Shown: piece by piece, positions 22,101-34,758 of the stretch
Position numbering within the stretch: the stretch's first letter is position 1
How the letters are laid out: each line of letters opens with the position of its first letter
From: Paracyclopina nana
Lineage: Eukaryota; Arthropoda; Copepoda; Cyclopoida; Cyclopettidae
DNA: 64,000 nt
Direction of reading: 5' to 3'
Assembly (NCBI GenBank): GCA_019096065.1
Contig: JAGUCH010000001.1
Span: 16,616,001-16,680,000, forward strand
Notes under the pieces: model-generated
The model's input: the letters and a program-made list of their open reading frames with translations, nothing else
What the model was told of the DNA's origin: nothing
Database searches by the model: none
Program-made: the position numbers and the translations under genes

Positions 22101-25100
22101 GGCTGAAAATATTGCGTATGCTGTATCAGATTTCATGAATAGCTTTAGAAAACTTTTCTAAATCTCAATGCTATGGTGAATACATGGCATAAGCATACCT
22201 GTGAAAAGATCGATATCGTCCACGTGAGCATACGTGCGCTTCAGTCGTTCAATTACAGGCGGAGCAATTTCTCTTCCAAGTCCGCTGAAATCTGAGGCGC
22301 GCGTCAAATTGCAAATGGCCCGATACAAATTGTATCCTGGCAGTCCATGGTCTCGCCCTCGTTGGATGTTGAGCGAGGCCAAGTCGAGGCCAGAGTAGGG
22401 GGTGGCCTTATCTTCAAACAAGTGGTTTGTCACTTCATCAGTGATGAATTGGTCAAGGGTCTCCATAGGGGTTGTGTAGATGCCACGAATGAGGTCATCA
22501 ATCATCGAGGGCTCGTGCAACATTTCAGGATTGAAGAACATGTCTGACAACTTCAACTCGTGGCCCTAAAAAAGAGCAATTTTTTCATGTGAGCACAGTT
22601 TCAGACAAAAAAAAATTGACCAAATGTAAATCAATCCGTATGAAAATGCACATACTTTGTTGGTGTATCTGTCATCCATGCGCTTGAAGGTTGGCTTGAG
22701 CAGGCTGTGGCCGAAACGGAAGGCCGCAGTGGCAAACTCGTTGAGAATGGTGGGATTGCACTTGTCGTCATACTTCTCATAGAACCCATCACTCTGAAGC
22801 CCCAGCTCGTAAAGATTGATGGCATTCCAGCCCAAAACGCGAGGCAAGAATTCGTTCCAGGTGATGTGCTGTATAACTGCGGATAAAATTCTTCTGCCCT
22901 CCTGCAAAAAAAGTAAGTTATGCCACCTTACACAAGAATCTACAAAATTACAGTCTTTGCATTTAGTGAAGCAAAAACCATGGAAGAGCTACTTTTGCAT
23001 TATAATTTCCTGAAATTCTGAGCCTTCAATCACCAAAAAACCCTCAGTGAAACTTATGCGTCGTATTAACATGGAGTTTTTAAGTCATTATGTAACATTT
23101 AACTGCCTTGACACCAATCTAGAATAGAAAGCAGTAATTTTACGAGCCACCTTTGATTTTTTTAACTTAGCCTAGGCGGTAAGGCAGTTAGTGTTACATA
23201 ACGACATAACCTCATTCTGGGTGAAACGAAGGAGTGCCAACACGTTACAATACGTATCTTTCAGAAAACTTTGGAAAATTTCGGGTTGGGTTTAAGTTAC
23301 TTCAGTAACTTTTCGGCAAGGCTCATGTAATGATGCCAATTATCAGTTATGCCTATGAGCATCCCTCACTCAAAATGCATAAAACATCCATGAAAACATA
23401 ATGATGATAATACCTGGAATAGTTTCTCATCAGACCATTGGGGATTGAGTCTACTTAGGTCATTGGCTAATTTGTTATGTGCCCTCATGAGGACAGTGTG
23501 GATAGCTGCCAACACAGGCTGCTCACTGCTCCTGGCATCTCCAGCCTCAAAGCATCTGCCAGACACTGCCTTGCACTCTGCATTCTCGACAGTGTGAGGC
23601 AGCAAATCTTTGCCTCCGTGAAAGGTCTTGGTTGAGTTGAGCTGGCCGCCCACAAAACTCCTCAATTCCCTCATCTCGCACAAATCTGAGCCATACACCA
23701 TGGAAGCATCAGCAAAAGACGTGATTTGGTTCATTTGCTCCCTGAAGCCCAGAGTCAACTGGCCTGGCATGGACCTGGTGAAGGCAATGCAAAAGGGCCT
23801 GCCAGTGGTGATATTGATGGGTGGGTAGTAAGGGTCTCCCTGGGGTATGGGTATTGGCAGGCATTCAGGGTGCACCCTGAGTTTGGCATCGCAGTCCTTG
23901 CACTGCAAAATGGAGTCCGCAAAGCCCCTGTTGACTGGGGTGTGGGTCAAGTCATGGTCCATGAATTGGGCCCATTGCATCATCATGAGTGAATACCTCA
24001 CGTGTGGAGCACTCACATCGTTGTGAATGTTGACTGACACGAGCCTGGGACTGGGCAGGGGAGACCCAGTGACCGACCTGCTCCTGGGTGACATCAGGCC
24101 ATCGTCGTAGGCTGGTGCCAGCAGCCTGGTGAAAGCCCGGATGGACTTGCCATACTCAGGGAAATTCAGGTTGTTGCACCAGCCAGTCAAGGTCCTGTAT
24201 TTGGTGGTGTGATCACAAGGCAGGGTTTGCTCATCGCACCTGAACACCTTGGGGATCTCCATGACGTCTGACACGTCAATGTTGGGCAAGACGTCCATGA
24301 GCTCTTGCAAATTGCCAATATCTTTGTTGCCGAATTCGGCATCTTTCAATTGCCTGTTGGATCTCTTGGCCTCATCTCCGCCCAGGAGCTCGTCCAGGAA
24401 TCTCCTGGAAGCAAACTGGAGGACGAAGGAAGAGTTGGAGATCTCCACGGATTGGGGTTTGGGCTTGGAGAAGGCATAGGAGCCACCCGAAGGTGATTGG
24501 GGGTCAGCTACGCTGCCAGAGTTCCAGAGGTTCCACTCCATATCCTTGATGACGCCAACATCCCTCTTGGCCCTCTCGATGGCGTCGACAAGCATGTTGT
24601 CAGGTACAATGAACCTGGGGCTGGCTGTGGCCCAGGCATTCAGGTTCAGATTGTGCAGAATGGTGGCTCCCCTGCATGGCATCAGAGCATTGAGGAACGG
24701 GTCGGCCTCAATGAAGACATTCGGTTGGACGAAATCAATGCTGGGTATGTTTTCGCAAATCACTTGAGCCAGAGTCGTTTTTCGAATTTCGTTCAGCTGC
24801 TCCTTGGTGAAGGACGAGGGGGGAATGTCATTCTCATACCAGTAACGATCACCTAAACAGAAATTATTGCCTTAATAGTGTGGTGGCTACATCATCAAAA
24901 AGGAACTTTTGCTTCATAAAAATTATAAGTAATTTATATGGGGTAGCTAAAAAAACATGTAGGTCTTATTTGTAGATATTTTAATAATTTAAAATGGCGA
25001 AAAAAGTCTTGCAAGAAATATGAAGGATGTATGAAGTTTTCACCTGTTTTGAAGTAGTACATTTGCCTGCCGAGCAAACAGGCAAAAGTGGGCCCTACTA

Positions 25101-27323
25101 CTGCCCCCTTCGTGGGCACTTCAGCCAGGCCTCCAGTGAACAAGTCAATATCATCTACACTCTCGTAGGTGGCTCGCAGAGTGCCCACAGACCCAGCATT
25201 CATCACATCCCTCAAGTCCTCAAAAGTGGACACAGTGGGCAGGCCACAGAACTTGCGCCACTCAGTGTAGCCAGGAAGGCCATGATCTCGACCTTGCTGG
25301 ATGATTTGCGAGACCATATCAAGGCCAATGCCGGATTTGCTGTCCATGAACATTTTGTTGGTCATTTCCTCGTTGACATGCAGGTCCTCAGATTGGGTGT
25401 GGGTCTTCATCATTCCCCTGATGATGTGGTCCAGCATGCCAGCCTCATAAAGGCCATCGGGCTTGTAGAAGGACTCACTGAAGTGCTCAAACTTGACCCT
25501 TTGGCCTTCAGAGTCGTAGTACTGGATCACCCCTGGCAACAATGAGGTGACAAATCTGAAGGCTGCTGTGGACACACTATTGGCAGTGCCAGGGTTGGTA
25601 TTGATGTCATAGCCTGAGAAAAAACCCATGGTCTGGGGCTCCAGGTTGTACTTGTCCATGGCCTCCTTGCCAAGGAGAACTGGGAGGAACTCATTGTATG
25701 TGATGTGCTGCACTTGAGCCCCTACAATTCGCCTGGTTTCCTGGAAGATTTGCTCATCATTCCAGTGTGGGTTCAACTCTGCCATCTCCCTGGCCAACCG
25801 GTTGTGCTGCCTCACCCACAGGGTATGGATGGCTACAAGCGAAGGGTGCTCATTGACCCTGACATCTCCTGACTTGAAGCAGGCAAACCCATCTTCCATT
25901 CGGCAATCCAAATCATTGGAATCTGCAGGCAAGAGCTCTTCGTTTAAAGCATCCGTTTGTACTCTCAGTTGACCTTTGGAAAAAGTGCGCAATTCCTCTG
26001 ACTCATCTTTGGAGCTGCCATAAATGGTGGATGCATCGATGAAAGAGCTCACCTGATTGATTTGCTCACGAGGCCCTAAAATGTGCATTTTTAGTGAAAC
26101 AAATATTAACTGCACAGGAAAGATTTCAAAGTTGGTGAAAGTAACTTGAATTTAATCAGCACTTTTCTCAGTTGGGAAAAATCCCCTTAATAAACCATTG
26201 GAGTTAGGGATTTCTTTCAACTGACAAAACACATGGTTTGTCCCAACTAAAAAGCATTTGCTTTGCAATCGTTTGCGAGCAGTAAAGATTTTTCTCTTTT
26301 ACCTAGAGTGCATCCAACACGAGAGGCTGTGGCAGATCTTGCGTACTCTTGGCACTGCAGGCCAAATTTGTTGTAGAAAGGGTCATTCTCTGCAATTTTG
26401 ATGGGGTAGCACTCTGGGTGGAAATCTTCAAATTCCACATTGCAACACTTGAGCCTCTGCCCCAGATGACCTGCCATTTGAGGGGTATGTGCAACATCGT
26501 GGTAAATGAACTGTGCCCACACTGCAGCAATCACCATGAGATGGGTGTGAGGCAGATTCTCATCTGTGTGAACTGCCACTGAAATCTCCCTGGGACTCCT
26601 CAGGAATGAGCCCTCTTTTTTCTGCCTTGGAATGCTGATGCCATCAGCATAATCTGGGGGCAGATACCTCAGATAGCGAGTATTGGCCATGCCCCAGTTG
26701 GGGTTTTGCACATTGTTGCAATACCCATTGTAGGCTCGATATTTGCCTGGCTGGCATGGAAAGTCCACCTTGATTTGGCACAAATTGGACAGCCTCGTTC
26801 CCCTCACATCAGACAAGGGGAGGCCAAATGTGACCTCATCTTTGGTGAGGTTGTAGGCCTTGGCCAGATACTTGGAGGCCTCCTCAGCTACCAGAGCCAC
26901 CTTGGTCATGTTCTTGGCAATGACCTTGATTTTGGCTGAGGCTGACATGAACCACTCTGGAGACTTTGGCACTTGCCTTGCATTTGAGTTGTAGATCTGA
27001 GGCTCGAGGACCTCAAATCTATTGTTGATAGCGGCCTCAGCCTCGCTCACAATGGAGGCCATGTCCCTGAAGGGGATTTGGATTTGGGGTAGGGTCAGCT
27101 GCCTGAAACTCTCAGGCTCTTTCACCTGCCTTTTTGACCTTTCCACATGGGCTGAGATGGCATCTTGTTGCTCATCTGGGTGCAGCTTGTGGTACATGAT
27201 TTGTTCATAGGTGGGCAAAGTGAGGTCCACATCTAGATTGTTGATGTACTCATCCATGTATTTGGCAGCCTTTGTGGTTGCACCAAAGGCCACCATGGCT
27301 AATATTAAAGCAGCCTTCATCAT
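19189..27323 (-). CDS. Tandem-domain animal heme peroxidase (CG10211-like)
   Basis: Six exons (26303-27323, 25044-26075, 23414-24852, 22656-22901, 22199-22565, 19189-19751) join in frame to about 1555 residues. A signal peptide (MMKAALILAMVAFGATTKA) is followed by peroxidase domain 1 (about 190-700), a linker, peroxidase domain 2 (about 860-1430) and a cysteine-rich tail (CNVGGTTIQ, CTMCTCTKEGPLCQ). Both domains keep the proximal histidine (LWVRQHNRLA; VLMRAHNKLA) and an R..E pair before it (VRVNEHP; ARSSEQP). Domain 2 has the standard QFMDHD distal motif. Domain 1 reads QFIYHD, with Tyr274 where the heme-linking Asp is expected and His275 retained. Drosophila CG10211 has the same two-domain layout (from memory). 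It is likely secreted and oxidises substrates with H2O2, as in cuticle or chorion cross-linking or immunity, but this is inference. The last intron (19752-22198) is packed with repeats. Confidence 0.9.
19803..20042. mobile_element. Foldback MITE in the peroxidase intron
   Basis: Termini TAGGCCGTTCTCAT and ATGAGGACGGCCTA are inverted copies. The arms extend about 70 bp through AGCTAAGCTGAGG and AATAGCTAAGCAAACGCTC. No coding capacity. Confidence 0.8.
20131..20736. repeat. Intron repeat unit A (with tRNA-like segment)
   Basis: Begins ATTACTATTAGCTGAGACGG and ends CAGCTAATAGTAAT, so its ends are inverted copies of a short word. It carries a tRNA-like segment at 20320-20390 and a block GCTAGACCACTGGGTCAACT. 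The same order of blocks recurs in unit B (20890-21784), which makes the two units diverged duplicates separated by a foldback element. Confidence 0.7.
20320..20390 (-). repeat. Degenerate tRNA-like segment in unit A
   Basis: On the minus strand TAGCTCAGTGGTAGAGC (A box, 20365-20381) and GGTTCGATTC (B box, 20330-20339) occur at tRNA spacing. The anticodon stem does not pair, so a SINE head or tRNA relic is more likely than a tRNA gene. Confidence 0.6.
20737..20888. mobile_element. Foldback element FB-1, about 150 bp
   Basis: Inverted arms of about 55 bp start ATAGGATTATACACCTCTAG and end with its inverse, around a loop containing TTGTTCGCTCCGCTCACTCG. It lies at the junction of repeat units A and B. 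Confidence 0.85.
21075..21145 (-). repeat. Degenerate tRNA-like segment in unit B
   Basis: The minus strand has TGGCTTAGAGGTAGAGC (A box, 21121-21137) and GGTTCGATTC (B box, 21086-21095). As in unit A, no proper anticodon stem forms. Confidence 0.6.
21229..21526. mobile_element. MITE nested in repeat unit B
   Basis: The ends AATAAACTTAGAGAGTGGAC and its inverse (TTGTCCTCTCTCTAAGTTTA) bound a 0.3-kb stretch absent from unit A. A further inner inverted pair, GTGGTTCCTTTTGA and AAAGGAACCA, lies inside. Confidence 0.7.
21785..21935. mobile_element. Foldback element FB-2, second copy of FB-1
   Basis: Same arms and loop as FB-1 with only a few differences, directly after repeat unit B. The low divergence suggests a recent duplication of the unit-plus-foldback block or a recent burst. 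Confidence 0.85.
23084..23205. mobile_element. Small foldback in a peroxidase intron
   Basis: GTCATTATGTAACATTTAAC is matched in inverted orientation by GTTAGTGTTACATAACGAC about 100 bp later, inside the intron 22902-23413. No coding capacity. Confidence 0.6.
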
Positions 27324-30300
27324 CCTGCTATTATTCTCTGTGAAGTACAAAGGGACATGTATGCTTTAATGGGGTAGACAAAGGAATAGTTGACAAAAGT
27401 ACGTGCAACTGTAAAATTGTTTCTGGTATTTTTAAATTGGCCTTTACCAAGTCATGCATTTTACTATTTGTTGACTAGAGGAATTTTTGTTTGCTAGGCA
27501 AATTTGACAAGCCATACACTGTCTTTGAAAAAATTTCAATTACACATTCAGCTCACAAAAGCCAAATTATCTGCTCAAGATGAGCCCTTTCAAGATGCAT
27601 TAAGATTTATCCATGACATCATTATAATGAGTATGCTAGCTAGCTGCACTGAAGAAAGGCAGAAGTTACTGGAATTTTCTACAGAACGAGTGGAAGGTCA
27701 CAATAATCTCAAACAGGTTCCAAGCCAATTTTTTGGGCCACAAATTTCATTTCACTTGAGCACGCACACGTTTTCCCAGGCCTAGTTAAAATCCCATTTT
27801 CCTCACAAAATGGCAAAAGTACGTGAGACAGTTGTTTGACAGCCCAAAGTTCCCACATTACATTTCATATCTAGGCCAGTGTGCCAACATCATCGTCGGC
27901 CTCAACTTACATATCCAATTGAAGATGCTGATACTTATGGAGGTCACCACTGAGAGAAATTATGGCCTTGGTTGCTGGCTTCACTTTCTCATTTTCTCCC
28001 CACTTTTTGCTCACTTAAATCCTCTTCAAAGCTGGAATCTTCAATAATAATAATTAAGCTGGTTGCTTCGATGAGGTTTAAATCCTTGCAAAGGATTTTG
28101 GTTGGCAGCTCTTGCTCAGCTATGGTGATGATGAAGAAGAAGAAGACGAGCCTGCCAAAGCTTCAAGCACGCTTCCAATGACGGCTCCTCCTCCATAAGG
28201 CACACACACAATTCAAGCTAGCTTCAAGAAGGAGGCAGACAGAGTCGACCTCGTGTCCCAAAGATTTCAAGTGAATCGACTATTAACATATTTTTAAATG
28301 GACCCTCCGCGCGTTGAAATCACTCGCGCGGCGGCAGAACGAGAAATGGATGCGCAACAAGTTTTCCATTGACCTAATGAGCCATTTTCCTCACTTGATA
28401 ACATAAATCAGGAATTGCTGGGAAATCAACAAGACACAAAACCTTCATTAGGAAAACTTTTATGATCGAGCAACTCTTACTTTTTGTGCTGAGAAGGTCA
28501 GCAAAAGCTGACATGCATTGGCTCAACGTCAGGTTTCATTTGCCTAAAAGATATTTTCAGTAAAGTTTGTTGGAATCTTGAATTGAACAGATATGTATAA
28601 CTATGGGCTAATTTCAATAGTGAATTGGAATCGCTGTTAAAAAATACTGAGCAGACTTCGAAATAAGGCAGCAAAAATATTTTGATGAACCTTTGTACCC
28701 CTTTATAGTGTATTTTCCCTTAGATAGACTCGAAGTCAATCTTTCTTGGTGGATGTCAGGTGTCAAAAGATGGCATCTCATTCATCATTGTCACCTCATT
28801 CCACGATCGGAGCACTTTCTTCTTCTTCTTCAAAAACTTGCAGCACTTTTCATTCAAAATTACAAAAGTGAATTTAGAAAATACTTACCTTTCAATGATA
28901 TGACATTGAACTTGAAACCAAATAGCAAGCAGAGATTTGCAATCAAAATCAGCTAAAAATAAATACCTTGTATGTAAACAACCCTCGATAAATGTCTATT
29001 CAAGGATGAATTTTTAAAAACGTGTGTGTAAGGAAGCAACCCTTTTCAAAAGTCTGAATAAATCCTTGGTAATTTCCTCCATTTAAATAGGCTTTTATTT
29101 TTGCCAATTTACCCCTCTCTCTCAACTTTACATGCATAAATGGCAAAAGTTCCGCCAAAATGCAGCACTGTTGATTTATGATTGCAATCTTCTGTAGGAG
29201 AATGCATTGAATTGTAAATAAAGTCTAATTTTCTGGAATGGCTTTGAAAATCTTGGCCATCTCAAGAATGCAGTGGCCTCTAATGTTAGAAAAGTGCAGA
29301 CTAATTGACCAAAAGTACTTAATTGCTCTTGAAGTCATTAAGCACACTTAATTATCTGCACTTTGGGAAAAGAACAAAAACTTTGTGACGAATTGCATGT
29401 TTTTACCTCATCTGATCGATCCCCACCAAGTAGAAAAATGACAAAATAAATTGCACACACAAAAGAAGAATTTGCATTTTATGTTCTAACTGGAAAAAAA
29501 CGCGCAATTCAGATTTGGGAAGATCCAGCCTTCTTTTGCATTTTGAGATGGGCAAAAAACTGCATTTAAATGAATTCAAATGGAAGCCTTAATTTAAATC
29601 CCCTAAAATATGCTTCAACACGTGGCATTTAGTATCAAGTTTAACTTGATAGCATTGATTGCACTAAGGCTACTTGAATTAACCAGAATCGTTTAGCCGA
29701 GCGATGAAACAGCATGAAAAGAGCATTGTCTAAGGCCCATAAAAACGGTTAAATGTAGCTGAGCGTGCTGATTTTTAGTGCATAAATATGGAAGAAGCAG
29801 TTTTCAGCAGGTTCACAGCAGCAGCAGCAGCAGCTAAAGAAGCCTCGGCTGGTGCACAGTGGGTCAGCAGGCTCGGAAAAGTAAAGCCAGGTCGCGAAGT
29901 GGAACACAGGCCGGCCTAGCTGCTCTCAAATGCGACTCCTGAGCCCTCAAGAAATAGGCATGCACCGATATATCCTTATCAAAACCTCTAATAATAATAA
30001 TGTAGCCTATCCTTAAGTATTCTATAGCAAAGAGTGCTTTAACATGTATGATAAAAATCTGAAGATCTGCCCTGGGCAATTTCTTTCTTTTTTGGCAAAA
30101 ACAACCGAGAAGTAATTTTCAAATTCGGGCTTTAATTTTGCGAATGAATTTGCGCGAAAAAGAATGATTCCTCTCAAAAGTATATTTTGCTCAACTTTTT
30201 AATGCTTAGCTAATGCACTCGCATTTTTTAGGTAACACGGAGGTATGCTATACAAAACAAGTTCTTAATACATATCTATATCGAGCTGGGGATCATAAAG

Positions 30301-32660
30301 TAGGGCTATTTAGAGCTGAGAGAAGATTTTAAAGTGGGAAAACACGAGGACAGCTTTACTTTTGATTACATTATATCCCTCAAATTTGATTCCCTGGGCC
30401 ATAAAGTCCTTTATATCCCCCAAAATGCCTAGAAAAAACTGAGACATAAAAGAGCTGAGTCGGATCGGTAAACTGAATTGCAACACGAAGAAATCGTATC
30501 ACATAGCGTAAAATGAAGTTTGAATGTAAAGTTCGAGCTTGTGTGTGCCACTCGACTTATCCCTAATTGGTGAACGTGTGGTGGTGTGTGTGCTCCTCAT
30601 GTCAGCAGCAGCAGCAGCAAGAGCATAGCAGGTGTGCTTGAAGTTAGTTAGGCTGGCCTAGTCGCTTGCTACATACAGCAGCAGCAGCTCTGAGAAAAGA
30701 AGGGCTTCAGTGTGAACACGCAGGTCGGACTAGCTTCGACCCAAGGATTATTTTCATCACCACCACAGGCCAAAGTGACTTGATTGGAGCCCAAGGAATA
30801 ATCCGCCAAGGTGCATATTTAGTGCCCCAAATTCTAGTGCCAAACGTGTCTCGTAGCATATCTCGCATCTCAGTATTGTTCAGTTCATGAATGTTCGTTT
30901 TTGAGCTCGTCTCTTTGGTGCCCATTTGGCACACTGGGCCGGTTAGGCAGGGCTACGATGCTCTTTTTAAAAAAGTGCCATAAGGTCAGGTTTGAGCCTG
31001 GTGCACAATGGTGAGTGTAGGGTGGCAGAATTTTGCACATTCGAACTTTTACCTGATTTTTCTCATGATTAAGTTTTCGTGACGAGCTCAAAAAATGTGT
31101 GTCAGGCTGTTGAAATACACAAAAAAGTTCATACTATAATCTCTCGTATCATTTCAGTTCATTGTGTGTGTATCGAAAAAGGTTGCGCATTTCTACATGA
31201 AAATACCGAAAAAGTGTTTCAATCATGGCACTATCATGAAATACCTAAAAAATACTATTATTAAATGTAACATGATTAATCCAAAGAAAAGTTCTTTGCT
31301 AAAAGAGTACTCTAATGAACAATTAGTCTATTTGGAAATCTCGTTAACATAGCTTTTGGCAACTTCAAAAATGCTGCAAAGATTCACAAAAACTTTTTGG
31401 ATAAATATAACAAAAACTTGCAGTAGTTTAGAGGCTTATTTCAATTCACTTTTCGAAAAGTTTCATGAAGGTGTGCACATTATTAATGTGTATCGATTTT
31501 CAGCTCTCGCATTTCTCAGCAGGATGGAAGAATCCTCTCTTCTGGTATCGAATTTCAGCTCATCGCATTTCATTAATGCGCCACAGTGTTCAAGTAATGA
31601 AATCATGCTACTCTCAATTGTGCGAAAATGTCACCCCAAGTGACATTTTCCACAACTCTACTGACCATGGTGGGGGATTTTTCCAGTTTTCCGACCACTG
31701 TGTTTGGATATCGTTAACGCACATTATTCAGGCTCCATTACTGGCCAGATGGCTTAAATGCAAGTTGATGATCTAATTTGACCGAACAAGGCCGAATTAT
31801 TAACTTGAGGGGGAAAATCGGAGCCGTTTAATTTATAGCTCGACCTCAAATTACGAATTCAACATGATTCCGCCGAAATCTTTGCCAAATGTGCGGCAAT
31901 GTTCAAACAGTGAAAAAGCCTGAAAAATGGCGCCAGATGGCGCAATAAATAACCATAATTAGCAAGCGGAATAGGCAATGCAACAATGTTCACCCATGAA
32001 ATCTGCTTATTAAAACTATTCAAAAATTCATTTTTTATAAACCGAAAACTGAGATAGCAATTTTTCTTATTACATCTTTCATGGCCTCGTATTTGTCAAC
32101 GAGGTGTGCCAAAAAAGTAGTTAATCAAGTAAATCTTTAAATAAATCAAGTTCTGCAATTTTTTTCGTCAATTTACTTTTTGAAAATTCCCCAATTTCAA
32201 GACAGGAAAATGCAGAACTGCTTTCAAGTCTTTTATAATGAATGTTTGTAAAGTTTTCTTGCATAAATGTAACAAAAAAAGGCTAGTGATATTTTAAAAC
32301 AGATGAACACCGCACATAACCAGGATTTTACAGCTTTTGGCCTGGCAAAAAATACCTTGCAGGCATTTTTCACGCTCTTTCAATTAGCTTTGGTATTCGG
32401 CTATTTGCAGTTTGGAAAAGAAGGGCCTGATCACCTATGGCAATAAAAGCGTAAATCAAGCTTTACCGAGTGCAATAAAACTCGCGGCTTCTTCCAAACC
32501 ATCCAAAGATTCGGATGAAAAATGTATAATCAAATATATGTAAAAACCTTCTCGAGGCCATTTTTAGACACACTAATTGCCCAGCTTAAAAAGGTTGCAA
32601 AACTGGAAAAAATTCCCACGACGCTATTTTTTTGCATGTTAAAAAAATTTGTGTATGTAG
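27324..32660. other. 5.3-kb gene desert before the Sox gene
   Basis: No convincing coding sequence was found; the listed open frames are short and lack domains. Noted contents: short CAG runs at about 29817-29836 and 30603-30620, a dispersed repeat copy at 30270-30500, and AT-rich DNA elsewhere. The stretch may contain Sox 5' exons or enhancers, but nothing in the sequence proves it. Confidence 0.45.
30270..30500 (+). repeat. Dispersed repeat, copy 1
   Basis: Blocks AAAGTAGGGCTATTTAGAGC, TTTATATCCCCCAAAATGCC and GATCGGTAAACTGAATTG occur here and again, inverted, at 60290-60715. No reading frame. Confidence 0.7.
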
Positions 32661-34758
32661 ATGAACGACCCTTCGGGTCCAATGTATCGATATGGAGGGC
32701 CGCAGGGGGGTGACTATGACCCTGGCCTTTTCTGGGCCAATTCACAGTCGCAGCTAGGCCACGCGAATCACCATCATGTCAACCACATAAGCCATGGGAA
32801 CACTCCGAGGCCGGCCTCGGAGGCCAAACGCAAAAAGGAGGAGAGGATTCGAAGGCCCATGAATGCTTTCATGGTTTGGGCCAAAATCGAGCGCAAACGT
32901 TTAGCAGATGAGAATCCCGACCTTCATAACGCCGATTTGTCAAGAATGCTAGGTAATTAAACAGGCAATGCCCAGTCACGTTTGCTATAGGCGAAAAAGG
33001 TGTCAACAAAGTCCAGACGAAACTGGGCTGAACTGGACTTCATTTGGTGCAGTAAAATTCATCTTATCCAGGGCCTAATTTCCAAAGCACGAAAATGTAA
33101 TTTGAAGCTTTTCCCAAGCAGTAATTCATTCTTTACTACACGTTATTGCACATTTTTGGTTCTCAAGCACAAATTGTAGATCTTGACGAACAGTTAAGGT
33201 TTAATGGGGCACCTTTTTGGCGTCGATTTTTAGGGGAAAATTTCAGAGTTGGCCCTGATACCGGACGATAATGCAACAAAATTAATTTTCGTGGCTATCA
33301 CAAAAGAGTGAAAGCACAACTAGAGAACTTCCCAATGTCTCAATTCTTACCTTTTTTAAGCTTATGCACGTATTGTGGAAAAAGATTCTTTTGCTGGAAA
33401 CATATGCTTCTCTAAATAGAGAGCTTGGCTTGAGTCCATCCTTTTTTTTCAAACTCAATTTCTGAGCCCTGAAACTAAACTAATTTTTTCCTGGCACAAA
33501 AAGCTCAAAAATAAATAAATTCTTGTGTCAATTGAGGACTTTGCTTCAATCATTGAATAAGGCCTCAATCCCCTTTTTCCATCGAAACTTCAAGCCCTAT
33601 TACTGAACCAATGAATATCTCTCAGATGTGTACAGTTCAAAAATGCATAAATTGTTGACCCCTGTAATCAAAATATTCCAGTAGATATTTAATATTGAAC
33701 ATTCAAGGCAATAATTCGATTTGGCTTTTTCAGGGAAAAAGTGGAAATCTTTGACGCCAGCAGAGAGGGCGCCATGTGTTCAAGAAGCAGAGAGGTTGCG
33801 TGTGAAGCACATGCAAGATTTTCCGCACTACAAGTACCGACCCAGGCGCAAAAAGAAGGAGAAGGGGGGCAAAAATGACCCGGATGGCAGCAACAACAAT
33901 CAGCAGACGTTCCCCCTGGCTGCCAAGCACACTCGTTGCAGCACTAAAGACAGCCCCACAAAAATTGAGACTGTAGAAACGCCCGAGTCCTCACCGAACG
34001 AGTTGGCCCTGGCTGCCCATGCTGCGGCCGCAGCGGCCGCACATGCGGCCAATAACGAGTACTACTATGGTGGCGACCCCTTTGGTCAGCAAACTGCTTT
34101 GCCAACGCCTGAAATTTCGCCTCAGGACGACCAAATGCAAGTGCCATCTGGTGGGAGTTATCACGTGCCAACCCTAGATAACAACCCACTCGTTCATGCC
34201 TATAATGACGAGCAGCAGGCTGCAGCAGCAGCTGCCTACAATAGAAAGTTTTATCACCCTCAAGGTAAACTTTACGTATTTTACACTGGATTAGCTTGAT
34301 GATTTCACAATTTGAGACATGAGACACAACATTGAAAAAAGCCTGCTTAATTGCTCAGGCTCATTTATATGTGTTTGCACTTGAAAAAGATCTATTGGTC
34401 TCATTCGAGATTTTGGGCAGAGATTTCAAATTAATTTCCTACCTTATTGATTGCAGATGGGTATAATGACCCTCCTCCGGTCAGTTTTATGGCTGGTTCC
34501 AGCTTCGACACCGGTCTTCATCACCATGATCAATACAGTCTCCAACACCATCATCATCACTATGCAACGAGTTACGTCCAACCGCCCATGGGGTCTGACT
34601 CGGGGTCATCTGGATATGTGCCAATCCCTTCTGGAAGCTTCTCTCCAGCGTCCAATAGCAAGGACTACTTGGATCAGCAGCACCAACATCAGCAGTCAAT
34701 CCTTCTCGAGGCTTGGAACAATAACGAACGAGTGGAAGCCTCGTTCGATTGCTACTAG
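32661..34758 (+). CDS. SoxF: Group F Sox transcription factor
   Basis: Three exons (32661-32952, 33734-34264, 34457-34758) join to 374 residues. The HMG box (about residues 62-138) starts [14 protein letters not shown] and continues [20 protein letters not shown], then [20 protein letters not shown], which fits group F (vertebrate Sox7/17/18, fly Sox15). Group F proteins usually have AKDERKRLA where this one has AKIERKRLA. The box binds the minor groove of AACAAT-like sites and bends DNA in the nucleus. The rest carries a poly-Ala stretch, His-rich runs and a short C-terminus ending EASFDCY. The intron within the HMG box (after MLG) is a further family trait. An acceptor-like TATGTAG directly before the ATG suggests a 5' non-coding exon. 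Confidence 0.93.
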
